The notes: generated by a model not told the origin, from the letters alone. Positions 1 to 7,490 are shown, numbered from the stretch's first letter. The stretch: 10,148 nucleotides of DNA from Stenotrophomonas maltophilia (GCA_002387845.1 DGLB01000025.1:15549-25696); one strand, 5' to 3'. Program-made: numbers and translations.

Positions 1-72
1 GGACTTGCGGCGTGTCCCGCGACCCTGCCTCCCCCGCCCAAGCCCTTCGGCACCCGCACACCGGGCTTGTAG

Positions 73-96
73 CCGTTGCCGTTGCCGTTGCCGTTG
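73..96. repeat. Four tandem CCGTTG hexamers
   Basis: Four exact head-to-tail copies of the hexamer CCGTTG occupy 73-96. They lie about 85 bases upstream of the candidate dnaE promoter. Similar GTTGCN-type hexamer runs occur in intergenic regions of Stenotrophomonas as far as I recall, but I could not check this. The copy number could vary by slippage. No function is shown. Confidence 0.85.
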
Positions 97-179
97 AACT
101 TGCCCCAAGCTTCGAAAAAAACAAAAACCAACCTGAACCCCGCAACCCACCCTGCCCCCTGTAACACCCCTGTCAAGCC

Positions 180-208
180 TTGTTCGGTCAGGCTCACGCC
201 GCTACCCT
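180..208 (+). promoter_or_regulatory. Candidate sigma70 promoter of dnaE
   Basis: A -35-like TTGTTC (180-185) is separated by exactly 17 bases from a -10-like TACCCT (203-208). The start of transcription would fall near 214-216, leaving a leader of only about 18 bases before the ATG at 233. The -10 box matches the consensus only partly, but the spacing is ideal. This would allow dnaE to be transcribed apart from genes upstream. Inferred from the sequence only. Confidence 0.45.
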
Positions 209-210
209 GA

Positions 211-231
211 CCGGGCATTACATTGGCCCGG
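211..231 (+). promoter_or_regulatory. GC hairpin directly before the dnaE start codon
   Basis: CCGGGC (211-216) and GCCCGG (226-231) form a 6-bp all-GC stem with a 9-base loop, ending one base before the dnaE ATG at 233. It occupies the place where a Shine-Dalgarno site would be, and no such site is visible. On a transcript begun upstream it could limit ribosome access. On a transcript begun near 215 it could not form fully. Confidence 0.4.
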
Positions 232-232
232 C

Positions 233-3200
233 ATGACCACTTCCCGTTTCGTACATCTTCACGTCCACACCGAGTTTTCGCTGGCGGATTCGACCATCCG
301 TGTCCCGGCGAAACCGGATCAGGCTGACCCGAAAAAGGCCAAACAGGCCAATCTGCTCAGCCGCGCCGTCGAACTGCAGTTGCCGGCCCTGGCCGTCACC
401 GACCTGAACAACCTGTTCGCGCTGGTCAAGTTCTACAAGGCCGCCGAGACCGTGGGCATCAAGCCCATTGCCGGTGCCGACGTGATGATTGCCGAAGAAG
501 GCATGACGCCGTGGCGGATGACCCTGCTGTGCCGCGACCGCGAAGGCTATCTCAGCCTGTCGCGGCTGCTGACCCGCGCCTGGATGGAGGGCCATCGCCC
601 GGAGGGCGGTGTGGCCGTCCACCCGGACTGGCTCAAGGCCGGCTGCCACAACCTGTTTGCGCTGGCCGGGCGCGAAAGCCTCGCCGGTCGCCTTGCCGGC
701 GAGGGCCGCCATGACCTGGCCGAGCAGCAACTCGCCGACTGGCAGCGCGTGTTCGGCGACGGCCTGCACCTGGAACTGACCCGCACCGGGCGCGACGGCG
801 AAGAAGCCTTCAATCAGTTTGCGCTGATGGCCGCCGGCCAGCGCGGGCTGCCGGTGGTGGCCAGCAATGACGTGCGCTTCCTGCGCCCGGACGACTTCAG
901 CGCCCACGAGGCGCGCGTGTGCATTTCCTCCGGCCGCGTGCTGGATGACCCCAAGCGCCCGCGCGACTACAGCGAACAGCAGTACCTGAAGTCGCCCGAG
1001 GAGATGTGTGCGCTGTTCGCCGACATTCCCGACGCCATCGACAATACCCTGGCGCTGGCCGAACGCTGCAACGTGGAAATGCGGCTGGGCACCTACTTCC
1101 TGCCCAACTACCCGGTGCCCGACAACGAGACCCTGGACAGCTGGATCTGCAGCGAGTCGCGCAAGGGCCTGGAAGCGCGCCTGGAAAAGAATCCGCTGGC
1201 CGAAGGCAAGACCCGCGAAGAGTACTTCGAGCGGCTGGAATTCGAGCTGGCCACCATCATCAAGATGGGCTTCCCCGGCTACTTCCTGATCGTGGCCGAC
1301 TTCATCCAGTGGGGCAAGAACCAGGGCATTCCGATCGGCCCTGGCCGTGGTTCCGGTGCCGGCTCGCTGGTCGCCTGGGCACTGCAGATCACCGACCTGG
1401 ATCCCCTGCCCTACAACCTGCTGTTCGAGCGGTTCCTCAACCCCGAACGCGTGTCGATGCCCGACTTCGACATCGACTTCTGCATGGACCGCCGCGACGA
1501 GGTCATCGACTACGTGGCGCGCAAGTACGGGCGCGAGCGGGTCAGCCAGATCATCACCTACGGCACCATGGCCGCCAAGGCGGTGGTGCGCGACTCCGGG
1601 CGCGTGCTTGGCTTCCCCTATGGCCTGGTCGATGGTGTTTCCAAGCTGATTCCCAACATCCTGGGCATTTCGCTCAAGGACGCCATGGGCGAAGGCAAGG
1701 ATTCGGAGATGGCCTCGCCGGAGCTGATCCAGCGCTACCAGTCCGAAGACGAAGTACGTGACCTGATCGACCTGGCGCGGCAGCTGGAAGACCTCACCCG
1801 CAACGCCGGCAAGCACGCCGGTGGCGTGGTGATCGCGCCTGAGCCGCTGGCCGAGTTCTGCCCGCTGTTCGCCGAACACGACGAAGGCGGCCGTGGCCGC
1901 AATCCGGTCACCCAGTTCGACAAGAACGACGTCGAAGAAATCGGCCTGGTGAAGTTCGACTTCCTCGGCCTGCGCACGCTGACCATCATTGACTGGGCGG
2001 TGAAGGCGATCAACAAGCGGCATGCCCGCGCCGGCATTCCGCCGGTGGACATCACCGCCATTCCGCTCGACGACGCGCCGACCTACAAGGACATCTTCGC
2101 CAACGGCAACACCGGTGCGGTGTTCCAGTTCGAATCCTCGGGCATGCGCCGCCTGTTGAAGGACGCGCGCCCCGACCGCTTTGAAGACCTGATCGCGCTG
2201 GTGTCACTGTACCGTCCCGGCCCGATGGACCTGATTCCTTCCTTCAACGCGCGAAAGCACGGCCAGGAAGAGATCATCTATCCCGATCCGCGTACCGAAG
2301 CCATCCTCAAGGACACCTACGGCATCATGGTGTACCAGGAGCAGGTGATGCAGATGGCGCAGATCGTCGGCGGCTACTCGCTCGGCGGCGCGGATCTGCT
2401 GCGCCGTGCGATGGGCAAGAAGGTGCCGGCGGAAATGGCCAAGCACCGCGAGATCTTCCGCGAAGGTGCGGCCAAGGGCGGCGTGGACGGTCCCAAGGCC
2501 GATGAAATCTTCGACCTGATGGAAAAGTTCGCCGGCTACGGCTTCAACAAGTCGCACGCCGCGGCCTACGCGCTGGTCAGTTACCAGACCGCCTGGCTGA
2601 AACGTCACTACCCTGCCGAGTTCATGGCGGCCACGCTGTCCTCGGACATGGACAACACCGACAAGGTGGTCGGCTTCCTGGCAGAGGTACGCAACCTCGG
2701 GCTGACCGTGCTGCCGCCGAAGGTCAACGACTCGGCCTACATGTTCGAAGCCTCCAGCGCCGACACCATCCAGTATGGACTGGGTGCGATCAAGGGCGTG
2801 GGCCAGGGCGCGTGCGAAGCGGTGGTGGACGAGCGCATCGCCAAAGGACGTTACGCATCGTTGCTGGACTTCTGCATGCGCATCGAGTCCGGCAAGCTCA
2901 ACCGGCGCACGCTCGAGGCGATGATCAACTGCGGCGCACTGGATGGGCTCGGCAAGAACCGCGCTTCGCTGATGCTGCAGCTGCCGGAAGTACTCAAGGC
3001 CACCGACCAGATGTCGCGCGAGAAGGCCTCGGGCCAGAACTCGCTGTTCGGCGCGCCCGACCCGGTCAGCACCGCGATGCAGCTGGACCTGCCCGAAGCC
3101 AAGGAGTGGGCGCTGGCGCAGCTGCTGGAAGGCGAGCGCGAAACGCTGGGCTTCTACCTCAGCGGCCATCCGTTCGACCCGTGGGCGGAGGACGTCAAGG

Positions 3201-3814
3201 AACTGGTCGGTACCGACCTGGGCATGCTGGAGAAGCTCATTCCCCCGGCCCGCCCCAGCAAGGACGGCGAGAAGCGCGCCTGGCGCCAGGAAACCCCGGT
3301 GATCCTGGCCGGGCTGGTGGTCGGCGTGCGCCGCAAGGGCGAAAGCCAGATCTTCATGCAGCTGGAAGACGGCCGCGGCCGGGTCGAGTGCAGCGCGTTC
3401 TCCGATGGCCTGGCCGAGTTCGGCCACCTGATGACCAAGGACCGCATCCTGGTGGTCAAGGGCGGCCTGCGCGAGGACGAATTCAACGGCGGCTACGCGC
3501 TGCGCATCCGCCAGTGCTGGGACTACGAGGAAATCTGCGCCAACTACGCCACCCGGCTGTCGCTGCGCCTGGACCTGCGCCAGGGCGACCCGGTCTGGAG
3601 CCGCGTGAACGCGCTGCTGGACCGCCACCGCCCCGGCCGCACCCCCCTGCGCCTGGACCTGCTGCTGGGTTCGCCTCAGGGCCCGGTGGCCGGCATGCTG
3701 GACGTCGGTGGCGAGACGGCGGTGCGCGTGGACAGCCAGCTGGTGGACGCGCTGCGCGCCGACCCGGCCGTACGCACGCTGAAGGTCCGCTACAGCCCGC
3801 CCTGGGCGAATTGA
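233..3814 (+). CDS. dnaE: DNA polymerase III alpha subunit
   Basis: This is the catalytic subunit of the replicative DNA polymerase III holoenzyme, which extends both strands at the chromosomal fork. The 1193-residue protein has the usual length and order: an N-terminal PHP domain (about 1-280), then palm, thumb and fingers, a helix-hairpin-helix region near 848-930, and an OB-fold near 1020-1100. GPGRGSGAGS is at 369-378. The catalytic aspartates appear as PDFDIDF (D413 and D415) and KFDFLGL (D576), equivalent to E. coli D401, D403 and D555. QNSLF at 935-939 fits the internal sliding-clamp binding motif. The PHP domain keeps HLHVH (8-12) but has TDL instead of TDH (56-58) and NDVRF instead of an NDxH form (212-216), so it is probably not a working exonuclease, as in E. 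coli. The ATG gives the expected family N-terminus, although no ribosome binding site precedes it. accA follows after 76 bases, the conserved arrangement. Confidence 0.98.
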   Translation: MTTSRFVHLHVHTEFSLADSTIRVPAKPDQADPKKAKQANLLSRAVELQLPALAVTDLNNLFALVKFYKAAETVGIKPIAGADVMIAEEGMTPWRMTLLCRDREGYLSLSRLLTRAWMEGHRPEGGVAVHPDWLKAGCHNLFALAGRESLAGRLAGEGRHDLAEQQLADWQRVFGDGLHLELTRTGRDGEEAFNQFALMAAGQRGLPVVASNDVRFLRPDDFSAHEARVCISSGRVLDDPKRPRDYSEQQYLKSPEEMCALFADIPDAIDNTLALAERCNVEMRLGTYFLPNYPVPDNETLDSWICSESRKGLEARLEKNPLAEGKTREEYFERLEFELATIIKMGFPGYFLIVADFIQWGKNQGIPIGPGRGSGAGSLVAWALQITDLDPLPYNLLFERFLNPERVSMPDFDIDFCMDRRDEVIDYVARKYGRERVSQIITYGTMAAKAVVRDSGRVLGFPYGLVDGVSKLIPNILGISLKDAMGEGKDSEMASPELIQRYQSEDEVRDLIDLARQLEDLTRNAGKHAGGVVIAPEPLAEFCPLFAEHDEGGRGRNPVTQFDKNDVEEIGLVKFDFLGLRTLTIIDWAVKAINKRHARAGIPPVDITAIPLDDAPTYKDIFANGNTGAVFQFESSGMRRLLKDARPDRFEDLIALVSLYRPGPMDLIPSFNARKHGQEEIIYPDPRTEAILKDTYGIMVYQEQVMQMAQIVGGYSLGGADLLRRAMGKKVPAEMAKHREIFREGAAKGGVDGPKADEIFDLMEKFAGYGFNKSHAAAYALVSYQTAWLKRHYPAEFMAATLSSDMDNTDKVVGFLAEVRNLGLTVLPPKVNDSAYMFEASSADTIQYGLGAIKGVGQGACEAVVDERIAKGRYASLLDFCMRIESGKLNRRTLEAMINCGALDGLGKNRASLMLQLPEVLKATDQMSREKASGQNSLFGAPDPVSTAMQLDLPEAKEWALAQLLEGERETLGFYLSGHPFDPWAEDVKELVGTDLGMLEKLIPPARPSKDGEKRAWRQETPVILAGLVVGVRRKGESQIFMQLEDGRGRVECSAFSDGLAEFGHLMTKDRILVVKGGLREDEFNGGYALRIRQCWDYEEICANYATRLSLRLDLRQGDPVWSRVNALLDRHRPGRTPLRLDLLLGSPQGPVAGMLDVGGETAVRVDSQLVDALRADPAVRTLKVRYSPPWAN

Positions 3815-3856
3815 CCCACCAAACGACTGCGTACGGGGTATTTCGACGCATTCGGC

Positions 3857-3862
3857 TACACT
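3857..3862 (+). promoter_or_regulatory. Candidate -10 box for accA
   Basis: TACACT lies 28 bases before the accA ATG in the 76-base gap after dnaE and matches the -10 consensus at four of six positions. No convincing -35 box is found 16-18 bases upstream (3834-3839 reads CGGGGT). It suggests that accA has its own promoter in addition to any read-through from dnaE. The evidence is weak. Confidence 0.3.
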
Positions 3863-3890
3863 TTCCCTCTTTACTTCACGACGGCTTCCG

Positions 3891-4850
3891 ATGAATCCGA
3901 ACTATCTCGACTTCGAGCAACCCATCGCTGATCTGGAAGCCAAGATCCAGGAGCTGCGCAGCGCCAGCGCCGGCCCGGCGGTCAATGTCGAGGCCGAAGT
4001 GCACGCCCTGCAGGACAAGCTGCGGGTGCGCACCGCGCAGATCTTCCGCAACCTGACCTCGTGGCAGGTGCTGCAGCTGGCGCGCCATCCGCAGCGCCCG
4101 TACACCCAGGACTACATCCGTATCTTCTGTGATGAGTTCCAGGAGCTGGCCGGCGACCGTGCCTTCGCCGACGACAAAGCCATTGTCGGCGGCCTGGCCC
4201 GCATTGGCGGCCGTCCGGTGATGTTGATCGGTCACCAGAAGGGGCGCGACACCAAGGAAAAGATCAAGCGCAACTTCGGCATGCCCAAGCCGGAGGGTTA
4301 CCGCAAGGCCCTGCGCCTGATGAAGATGGCCGAACGTTTTGGCCTGCCGGTGCTGACCCTGATCGACACCGCCGGTGCCTGGCCGGGTATCGACGCCGAA
4401 TCGCGCGGCCAGTCCGAGGCGATCGCACGCAACCTGATGGAAATGGCTGAACTGAAGGTGCCGGTGATCTGCACCGTGATCGGTGAAGGCGGCTCCGGCG
4501 GCGCGCTGGCGCTGGGCGTGGGCGACCGCACCATCATGCTGGAGTACAGCGTGTACTCGACCATCAGCCCGGAAGGCTGCGCCTCGATTCTGTGGAAAGA
4601 CGCCGGCAAGGCCAAGGAAGCGGCGGAGCAGCTGGGCCTGACCGCCCCGCGCCTGAAGGGGCTGGGCCTGGTCGACAAGGTGGTGCGCGAGCCCACCGGC
4701 GGTGCCCACCGCAACCCCACCGCGATGGGCAAGCGCCTGAAGGCCGTGCTGCTCAACGAGCTGGATGCGCTGGAGAAGCTGTCCACCGAGGACCTGCTGC
4801 AGAAGCGCTACGAGCGCCTGCGCAGCTACGGGGCCTACGAGACGGCGTGA
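3891..4850 (+). CDS. accA: Acetyl-CoA carboxylase carboxyltransferase subunit alpha
   Basis: With AccD, this protein forms the carboxyltransferase part of acetyl-CoA carboxylase. The complex moves the carboxyl group from carboxybiotin on AccB to acetyl-CoA, making malonyl-CoA in the first committed step of fatty-acid synthesis in the cytoplasm. The 319 residues equal the E. coli length. The N-terminus (MNPNYLDFEQPIADLEAKI) has the usual helical start. The crotonase-type core includes IDTAGAWPGIDAE (158-170), the glycine-rich GEGGSGGALA (198-207) and SPEGCASILWKD (226-237). The ATG gives the standard family start, although no strong ribosome binding site is visible. It lies 76 bases after dnaE on the same strand and is closed by a strong terminator 22 bases past its stop. 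No AccD gene is nearby, which is normal. Confidence 0.98.
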   Translation: MNPNYLDFEQPIADLEAKIQELRSASAGPAVNVEAEVHALQDKLRVRTAQIFRNLTSWQVLQLARHPQRPYTQDYIRIFCDEFQELAGDRAFADDKAIVGGLARIGGRPVMLIGHQKGRDTKEKIKRNFGMPKPEGYRKALRLMKMAERFGLPVLTLIDTAGAWPGIDAESRGQSEAIARNLMEMAELKVPVICTVIGEGGSGGALALGVGDRTIMLEYSVYSTISPEGCASILWKDAGKAKEAAEQLGLTAPRLKGLGLVDKVVREPTGGAHRNPTAMGKRLKAVLLNELDALEKLSTEDLLQKRYERLRSYGAYETA

Positions 4851-4872
4851 TCGTCCCGCACCAGGTGAAACA

Positions 4873-4901
4873 AAAAAACCGGGCCCTGCGCCCGGTTTTT
4901 T
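4873..4901. terminator. Bidirectional rho-independent terminator between accA and the hemJ-like gene
   Basis: CCGGGC (4879-4884) and GCCCGG (4890-4895) form a GC stem with a 5-base loop, flanked by a run of A on the left (4872-4878) and six T on the right (4896-4901). Read on the plus strand it ends accA with a U-tract. Read on the minus strand it ends the convergent hemJ-like gene, whose stop is 20 bases away, with a run of seven U. The A and T runs can also pair to lengthen the stem to 12 bp. Confidence 0.92.
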
Positions 4902-4920
4902 CGTTACCGCCATTCTCCAA

Positions 4921-5376
4921 TCAGAACGGCTTGGCCAATACCAGCCACACCACCCCGATGAACAGCACCAGCGGCAGCTCGTTGAACCAGCGCAGCGCGC
5001 GCGAAGACGGCAGCGTTTTCCCCTTCACCGCCCCCTTCAACAGCCGCCCGGTCCAGCTGAAATACACCAGCAGCAACACCACCAGCCCCAGCTTGGCATG
5101 CAGCCAGCCGGCCGCCCCCGGTGCCACCATGGTCGGGAAATCCGGGAACACCCGGTAGCCCAGCCACAGCACGATACCCAGAATCAGGGCGAACCCGAAC
5201 ATCATGTGGCCGAAGCGATACAGGCGCAGGCCCATCAGCTGCAGCCGTTCCACCACCGACAACTGGCCGGCGGTTTCACTCAGGTTGACCAGAATGCGCG
5301 GCAGGTAGAACACCGATGCCATCCACGCCACCACGAACACCAGGTGGAAGGTCTTGACCCAGTAATAGGACTGCAT
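4921..5376 (-). CDS. hemJ: HemJ/CopD-family membrane protein, probable protoporphyrinogen oxidase
   Basis: This is an integral membrane protein of 151 residues with four hydrophobic segments at about 6-28, 57-76, 92-108 and 133-150. It resembles the HemJ family (UPF0093, often labelled CopD family). HemJ oxidises protoporphyrinogen IX to protoporphyrin IX in the penultimate step of haem synthesis at the inner membrane. Features seen are YYWVKTFHLVFVVAW (4-18) with the conserved His at position 11, GWLHAKL (90-96) with a His and a Lys, and a FNELP motif (131-135) before the last segment. True CopD proteins are about twice as long, so HemJ is the better fit. The start is supported by GGAG seven bases before the ATG. 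The gene is convergent with accA, sharing its terminator, and divergent from the methyltransferase gene (129 bases apart). The function is inferred from family resemblance. Confidence 0.75.
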   Translation of the reverse strand: MQSYYWVKTFHLVFVVAWMASVFYLPRILVNLSETAGQLSVVERLQLMGLRLYRFGHMMFGFALILGIVLWLGYRVFPDFPTMVAPGAAGWLHAKLGLVVLLLVYFSWTGRLLKGAVKGKTLPSSRALRWFNELPLVLFIGVVWLVLAKPF

Positions 5377-5505
5377 GCGCTTGCTCCGGCGGCTGGCTTG
5401 GAATGTCGTTCATTTTCACCCATTCACTGCCACGACGCATGCGCGACGCTTTGACGCACGCCGCTCCGCTACCATGGCGTCCGTTTCCGGCTTTTCCCTG
5501 CGCGC

Positions 5506-6099
5506 ATGACCAAGACCTACGACCACGCCTATTTCCAGCGCTGGTACCAGCCCGACCAGACCGGGGGTGCCGCGCGGCTGGCGCGCAAGGTGGCGCTGGC
5601 GGTGGCCACGGCCGAGTACTACCTGGAGCGACCGATCCGCACCGTGCTGGACATCGGAGCCGGTGAAGCGGCCTGGCGCGCGCCCCTGCTCAAACTGCGT
5701 CCGCGGGTGCAGTACATGGGCTTCGACAGCAGCGAATACGCCGTGCAGCGCTTTGGACGCAGCCGCAACCTGCACCCGGCGCGGGTGGGCGACTTCGCCT
5801 GGCTGCGGCCCTGCCCGCCGGTGGACCTGCTGGTCTGCGCCGATGTCATGCATTACGTGCCCAGCCGCGAGCTGCGCCCGGCGCTGGCCGGCTTTGCCGA
5901 GCTGACCGGCGGGGTGGCATTCCTGGAGGCCTTCACGGCGGAAGATGAATTCGAGGGCGATCACGAGGGCTTCCAGGCGCGTCCGGCGGGTTGGTATCGT
6001 CGGCACCTGAAGGCCGAAGGCTTCACCGCCCTGGGCTCGCACTGCTGGCTGTCGCCGGCGCTGGCCGGCCACGCCGCCGCGCTCGAACGCGGAACCTAG
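5506..6099 (+). CDS. Class I SAM-dependent methyltransferase
   Basis: This is a 197-residue soluble protein with a Rossmann-type methyltransferase core, so it probably transfers a methyl group from S-adenosylmethionine to an unknown substrate. Motif I is VLDIGAGEA (47-55), the acidic residue after strand beta-2 is in YMGFDSSEY (70-78, D74), and the later motif is VDLLVCADVMHYVP (106-119). Motif I ends in GEA where the common form has a third glycine. There is no signal peptide or membrane segment. No ribosome binding site is obvious before the ATG, but this is the first in-frame ATG giving a full domain. It stands alone, divergent from the hemJ-like gene and 85 bases before the depolymerase gene. 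The substrate cannot be predicted: small molecules, proteins and rRNA are all possible. Confidence 0.85.
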   Translation: MTKTYDHAYFQRWYQPDQTGGAARLARKVALAVATAEYYLERPIRTVLDIGAGEAAWRAPLLKLRPRVQYMGFDSSEYAVQRFGRSRNLHPARVGDFAWLRPCPPVDLLVCADVMHYVPSRELRPALAGFAELTGGVAFLEAFTAEDEFEGDHEGFQARPAGWYRRHLKAEGFTALGSHCWLSPALAGHAAALERGT

Positions 6100-6159
6100 C
6101 GCCGGGCCCGGCCCGTATTAAGGCGCTTCACATCCCGATGCGCTATGCTGCGCGGCAAC

Positions 6160-6175
6160 ATATGACCATACATAT
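6160..6175. promoter_or_regulatory. AT-rich inverted repeat before the depolymerase gene
   Basis: ATATG (6160-6164) and CATAT (6171-6175) form an inverted repeat with a 6-base spacer, ending nine bases before the ATG at 6185. It is strikingly AT-rich for this genome. A -10-like TATGCT lies at 6144-6149, but no good -35 box is spaced with it. The repeat could be a regulator site or part of the promoter. Nothing in the sequence decides this. Confidence 0.3.
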
Positions 6176-6184
6176 TCGGACGCC

Positions 6185-7477
6185 ATGCTCTACCAGCTGC
6201 ATGAGTTGACCCGCAACATGCTCGCCCCTTGGGTGCACCAGGCCCAGGCCAATGCCAAGTTCTTCGCCAACCCGGGCCACTGGTGGTCGCAGATGCCCGG
6301 TGCCGATCGTCTGGCGGCGGTGAACGAGCTGTTCCATCGCATCGGCAAGGATTACGAGAAGCCCGAATGGGGCATCAACGAAATCGACGTCGACGGCGAG
6401 CGCGTGCCGATCGTGGTCCATGAAGAGGTCAGCAAGCCGTTCTGCAAACTGCTGCGCTTCAAGCGCCACAGCAACGAAGCGGACCAGCTGCACACCATGC
6501 TCAACCAGCCGTTCGTGCTGGTGGTGGCTCCGTTGTCGGGCCACCACGCCACGCTGCTGCGCGACACCGTGCGCACCCTGTTGCGCGACCACCGTGTGTA
6601 CGTCACCGACTGGGTGGACGCACGCATGGTGCCGGCCAGCGAAGGCGAGTTCAGCCTGGAAGACTACATCGCGTATGTGCAGGAATTCATCCGCCACCTG
6701 GGTGCGGAGAAACTGCACGTGGTCAGCGTCTGCCAGCCGACCGTACCGGTGCTGGCGGCGGTGTCACTGATGGCCAGCCGTGGCGAAACCACGCCGCGTA
6801 CGCTGGTGATGATGGGCGGCCCGATCGATGCGCGCTGCAGCCCCACCGCGGTGAACAACCTGGCCACGCAGAACCCGCTGTCGTGGTTCGAGAACAATGT
6901 GATCCACACCGTGCCGCCGGGTTACCCGGGTGCCGGCCGCCAGGTGTATCCGGGCTTCCTGCAGCACGCCGGGTTCCTGTCGATGAACCCCAGCCGTCAC
7001 TTCAGCTCGCACTGGGACTTCTATGCCGACCTGGTGAAGGGCGACATGGAAGACGCCGACGCGCACCGTCGCTTCTACGACGAGTACAACGCCGTACTCG
7101 ACATGCCCGCGCGCTACTACCTGGACACGATCCGGGTGGTATTCCAGGAGTTCCTGTTGCCGCGTGGCGAGTGGTTCGTGAAGGGTGAACGCGTGGACCC
7201 CGGTGCGATCACCGGCACCGCGCTGCTCAGCATTGAAGGCGAACTGGACGACATCGCCGGGCTGGGCCAGACCGAAGCGGCGCAGGCGCTGTGCACCGGC
7301 ATTCCGGAGAAGCACCGCGAGCACTTCATCGTGGAAGGCGCAGGCCATTACGGCATCTTCAGCGGCCGCCGCTGGCGCGAAACCGTGTACCCGAAGGTGC
7401 GCGCGTTCTTTGCCGCGCATGCGCAGAAGGCCGTGAAACCGAAGAACGTGACGCCGATCCGCAAAAAGGCCGGTTAA
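6185..7477 (+). CDS. phaZ: Intracellular poly(3-hydroxybutyrate) depolymerase, cysteine type
   Basis: This enzyme hydrolyses stored poly(3-hydroxybutyrate) granules inside the cell to release 3-hydroxybutyrate units or their CoA esters. The protein is 430 residues, close to the 419 of Ralstonia eutropha PhaZa1. It has an alpha/beta-hydrolase core in which the usual nucleophilic serine is replaced by cysteine. The proposed triad lies at C183 in VSVCQPTVPVLA, D355 in EGELDDIAG and H388 in EGAGHYGIF, the same residue numbers as the triad reported for PhaZa1. The N-terminus MLYQLHELTRNMLAP is typical of the family, which supports this ATG, although only a weak GGA lies upstream. There is no signal peptide, in keeping with an intracellular role. 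The C-terminal 20 residues are rich in lysine (KAVKPKNVTPIRKKAG) and could bind the granule or nucleic acid. No phaC, phaA, phaB or phasin gene is beside it. The gene is convergent with the membrane-protein gene that follows. Confidence 0.93.
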   Translation: MLYQLHELTRNMLAPWVHQAQANAKFFANPGHWWSQMPGADRLAAVNELFHRIGKDYEKPEWGINEIDVDGERVPIVVHEEVSKPFCKLLRFKRHSNEADQLHTMLNQPFVLVVAPLSGHHATLLRDTVRTLLRDHRVYVTDWVDARMVPASEGEFSLEDYIAYVQEFIRHLGAEKLHVVSVCQPTVPVLAAVSLMASRGETTPRTLVMMGGPIDARCSPTAVNNLATQNPLSWFENNVIHTVPPGYPGAGRQVYPGFLQHAGFLSMNPSRHFSSHWDFYADLVKGDMEDADAHRRFYDEYNAVLDMPARYYLDTIRVVFQEFLLPRGEWFVKGERVDPGAITGTALLSIEGELDDIAGLGQTEAAQALCTGIPEKHREHFIVEGAGHYGIFSGRRWRETVYPKVRAFFAAHAQKAVKPKNVTPIRKKAG

Positions 7478-7490
7478 GCCGTTCGACATC

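Larger units (their letters stand above)
1..232. other. Leader region upstream of dnaE, no gene recognised
   Basis: No gene can be supported here. Short open stretches run in from the left edge in all three plus frames (for example a proline-rich 23-codon tail ending at 70-72, and another ending at 162-164), and any of them could be the C-terminal tail of an upstream gene. The usual neighbour upstream of dnaE in related bacteria is rnhB, but none of these tails matches a ribonuclease HII ending that I recognise. The region holds a hexamer repeat (73-96), an A-rich patch around 111-130, a candidate promoter and a hairpin, each listed separately. Confidence 0.6.

Noticed and set aside
218..2023. 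601-codon open frame antisense to dnaE
   Set aside because: It lies wholly opposite a certain dnaE. The product is rich in His, Gln, Gly, Val and Ala with no recognisable domain, the usual shadow of a high-GC gene.
2204..3628. 474-codon open frame antisense to dnaE
   Set aside because: Same reason: it mirrors dnaE codons in a GC-rich genome and shows no protein family features.
2812..3894. 360-codon plus-strand frame overlapping the end of dnaE and the accA start
   Set aside because: It is out of frame with dnaE, very rich in Arg, Gly, Pro and Ala, and has no domain.
3876..4913. 345-codon frame antisense to accA
   Set aside because: It covers accA and the terminator, is low in complexity, and has no family features.
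5451..5475. TTGACG and TACCAT as a promoter for the methyltransferase gene
   Set aside because: The boxes are only 13 bases apart, too close for a normal sigma70 promoter. No better pair was found.
6101..6115. GC palindrome after the methyltransferase stop as a terminator
   Set aside because: A 5-bp stem with a three-base loop and no T-run (TATTA follows) is too weak to call.
6764..7489. 241-codon frame antisense to phaZ
   Set aside because: It is a shadow of the phaZ reading frame, whose triad residues all match the family.
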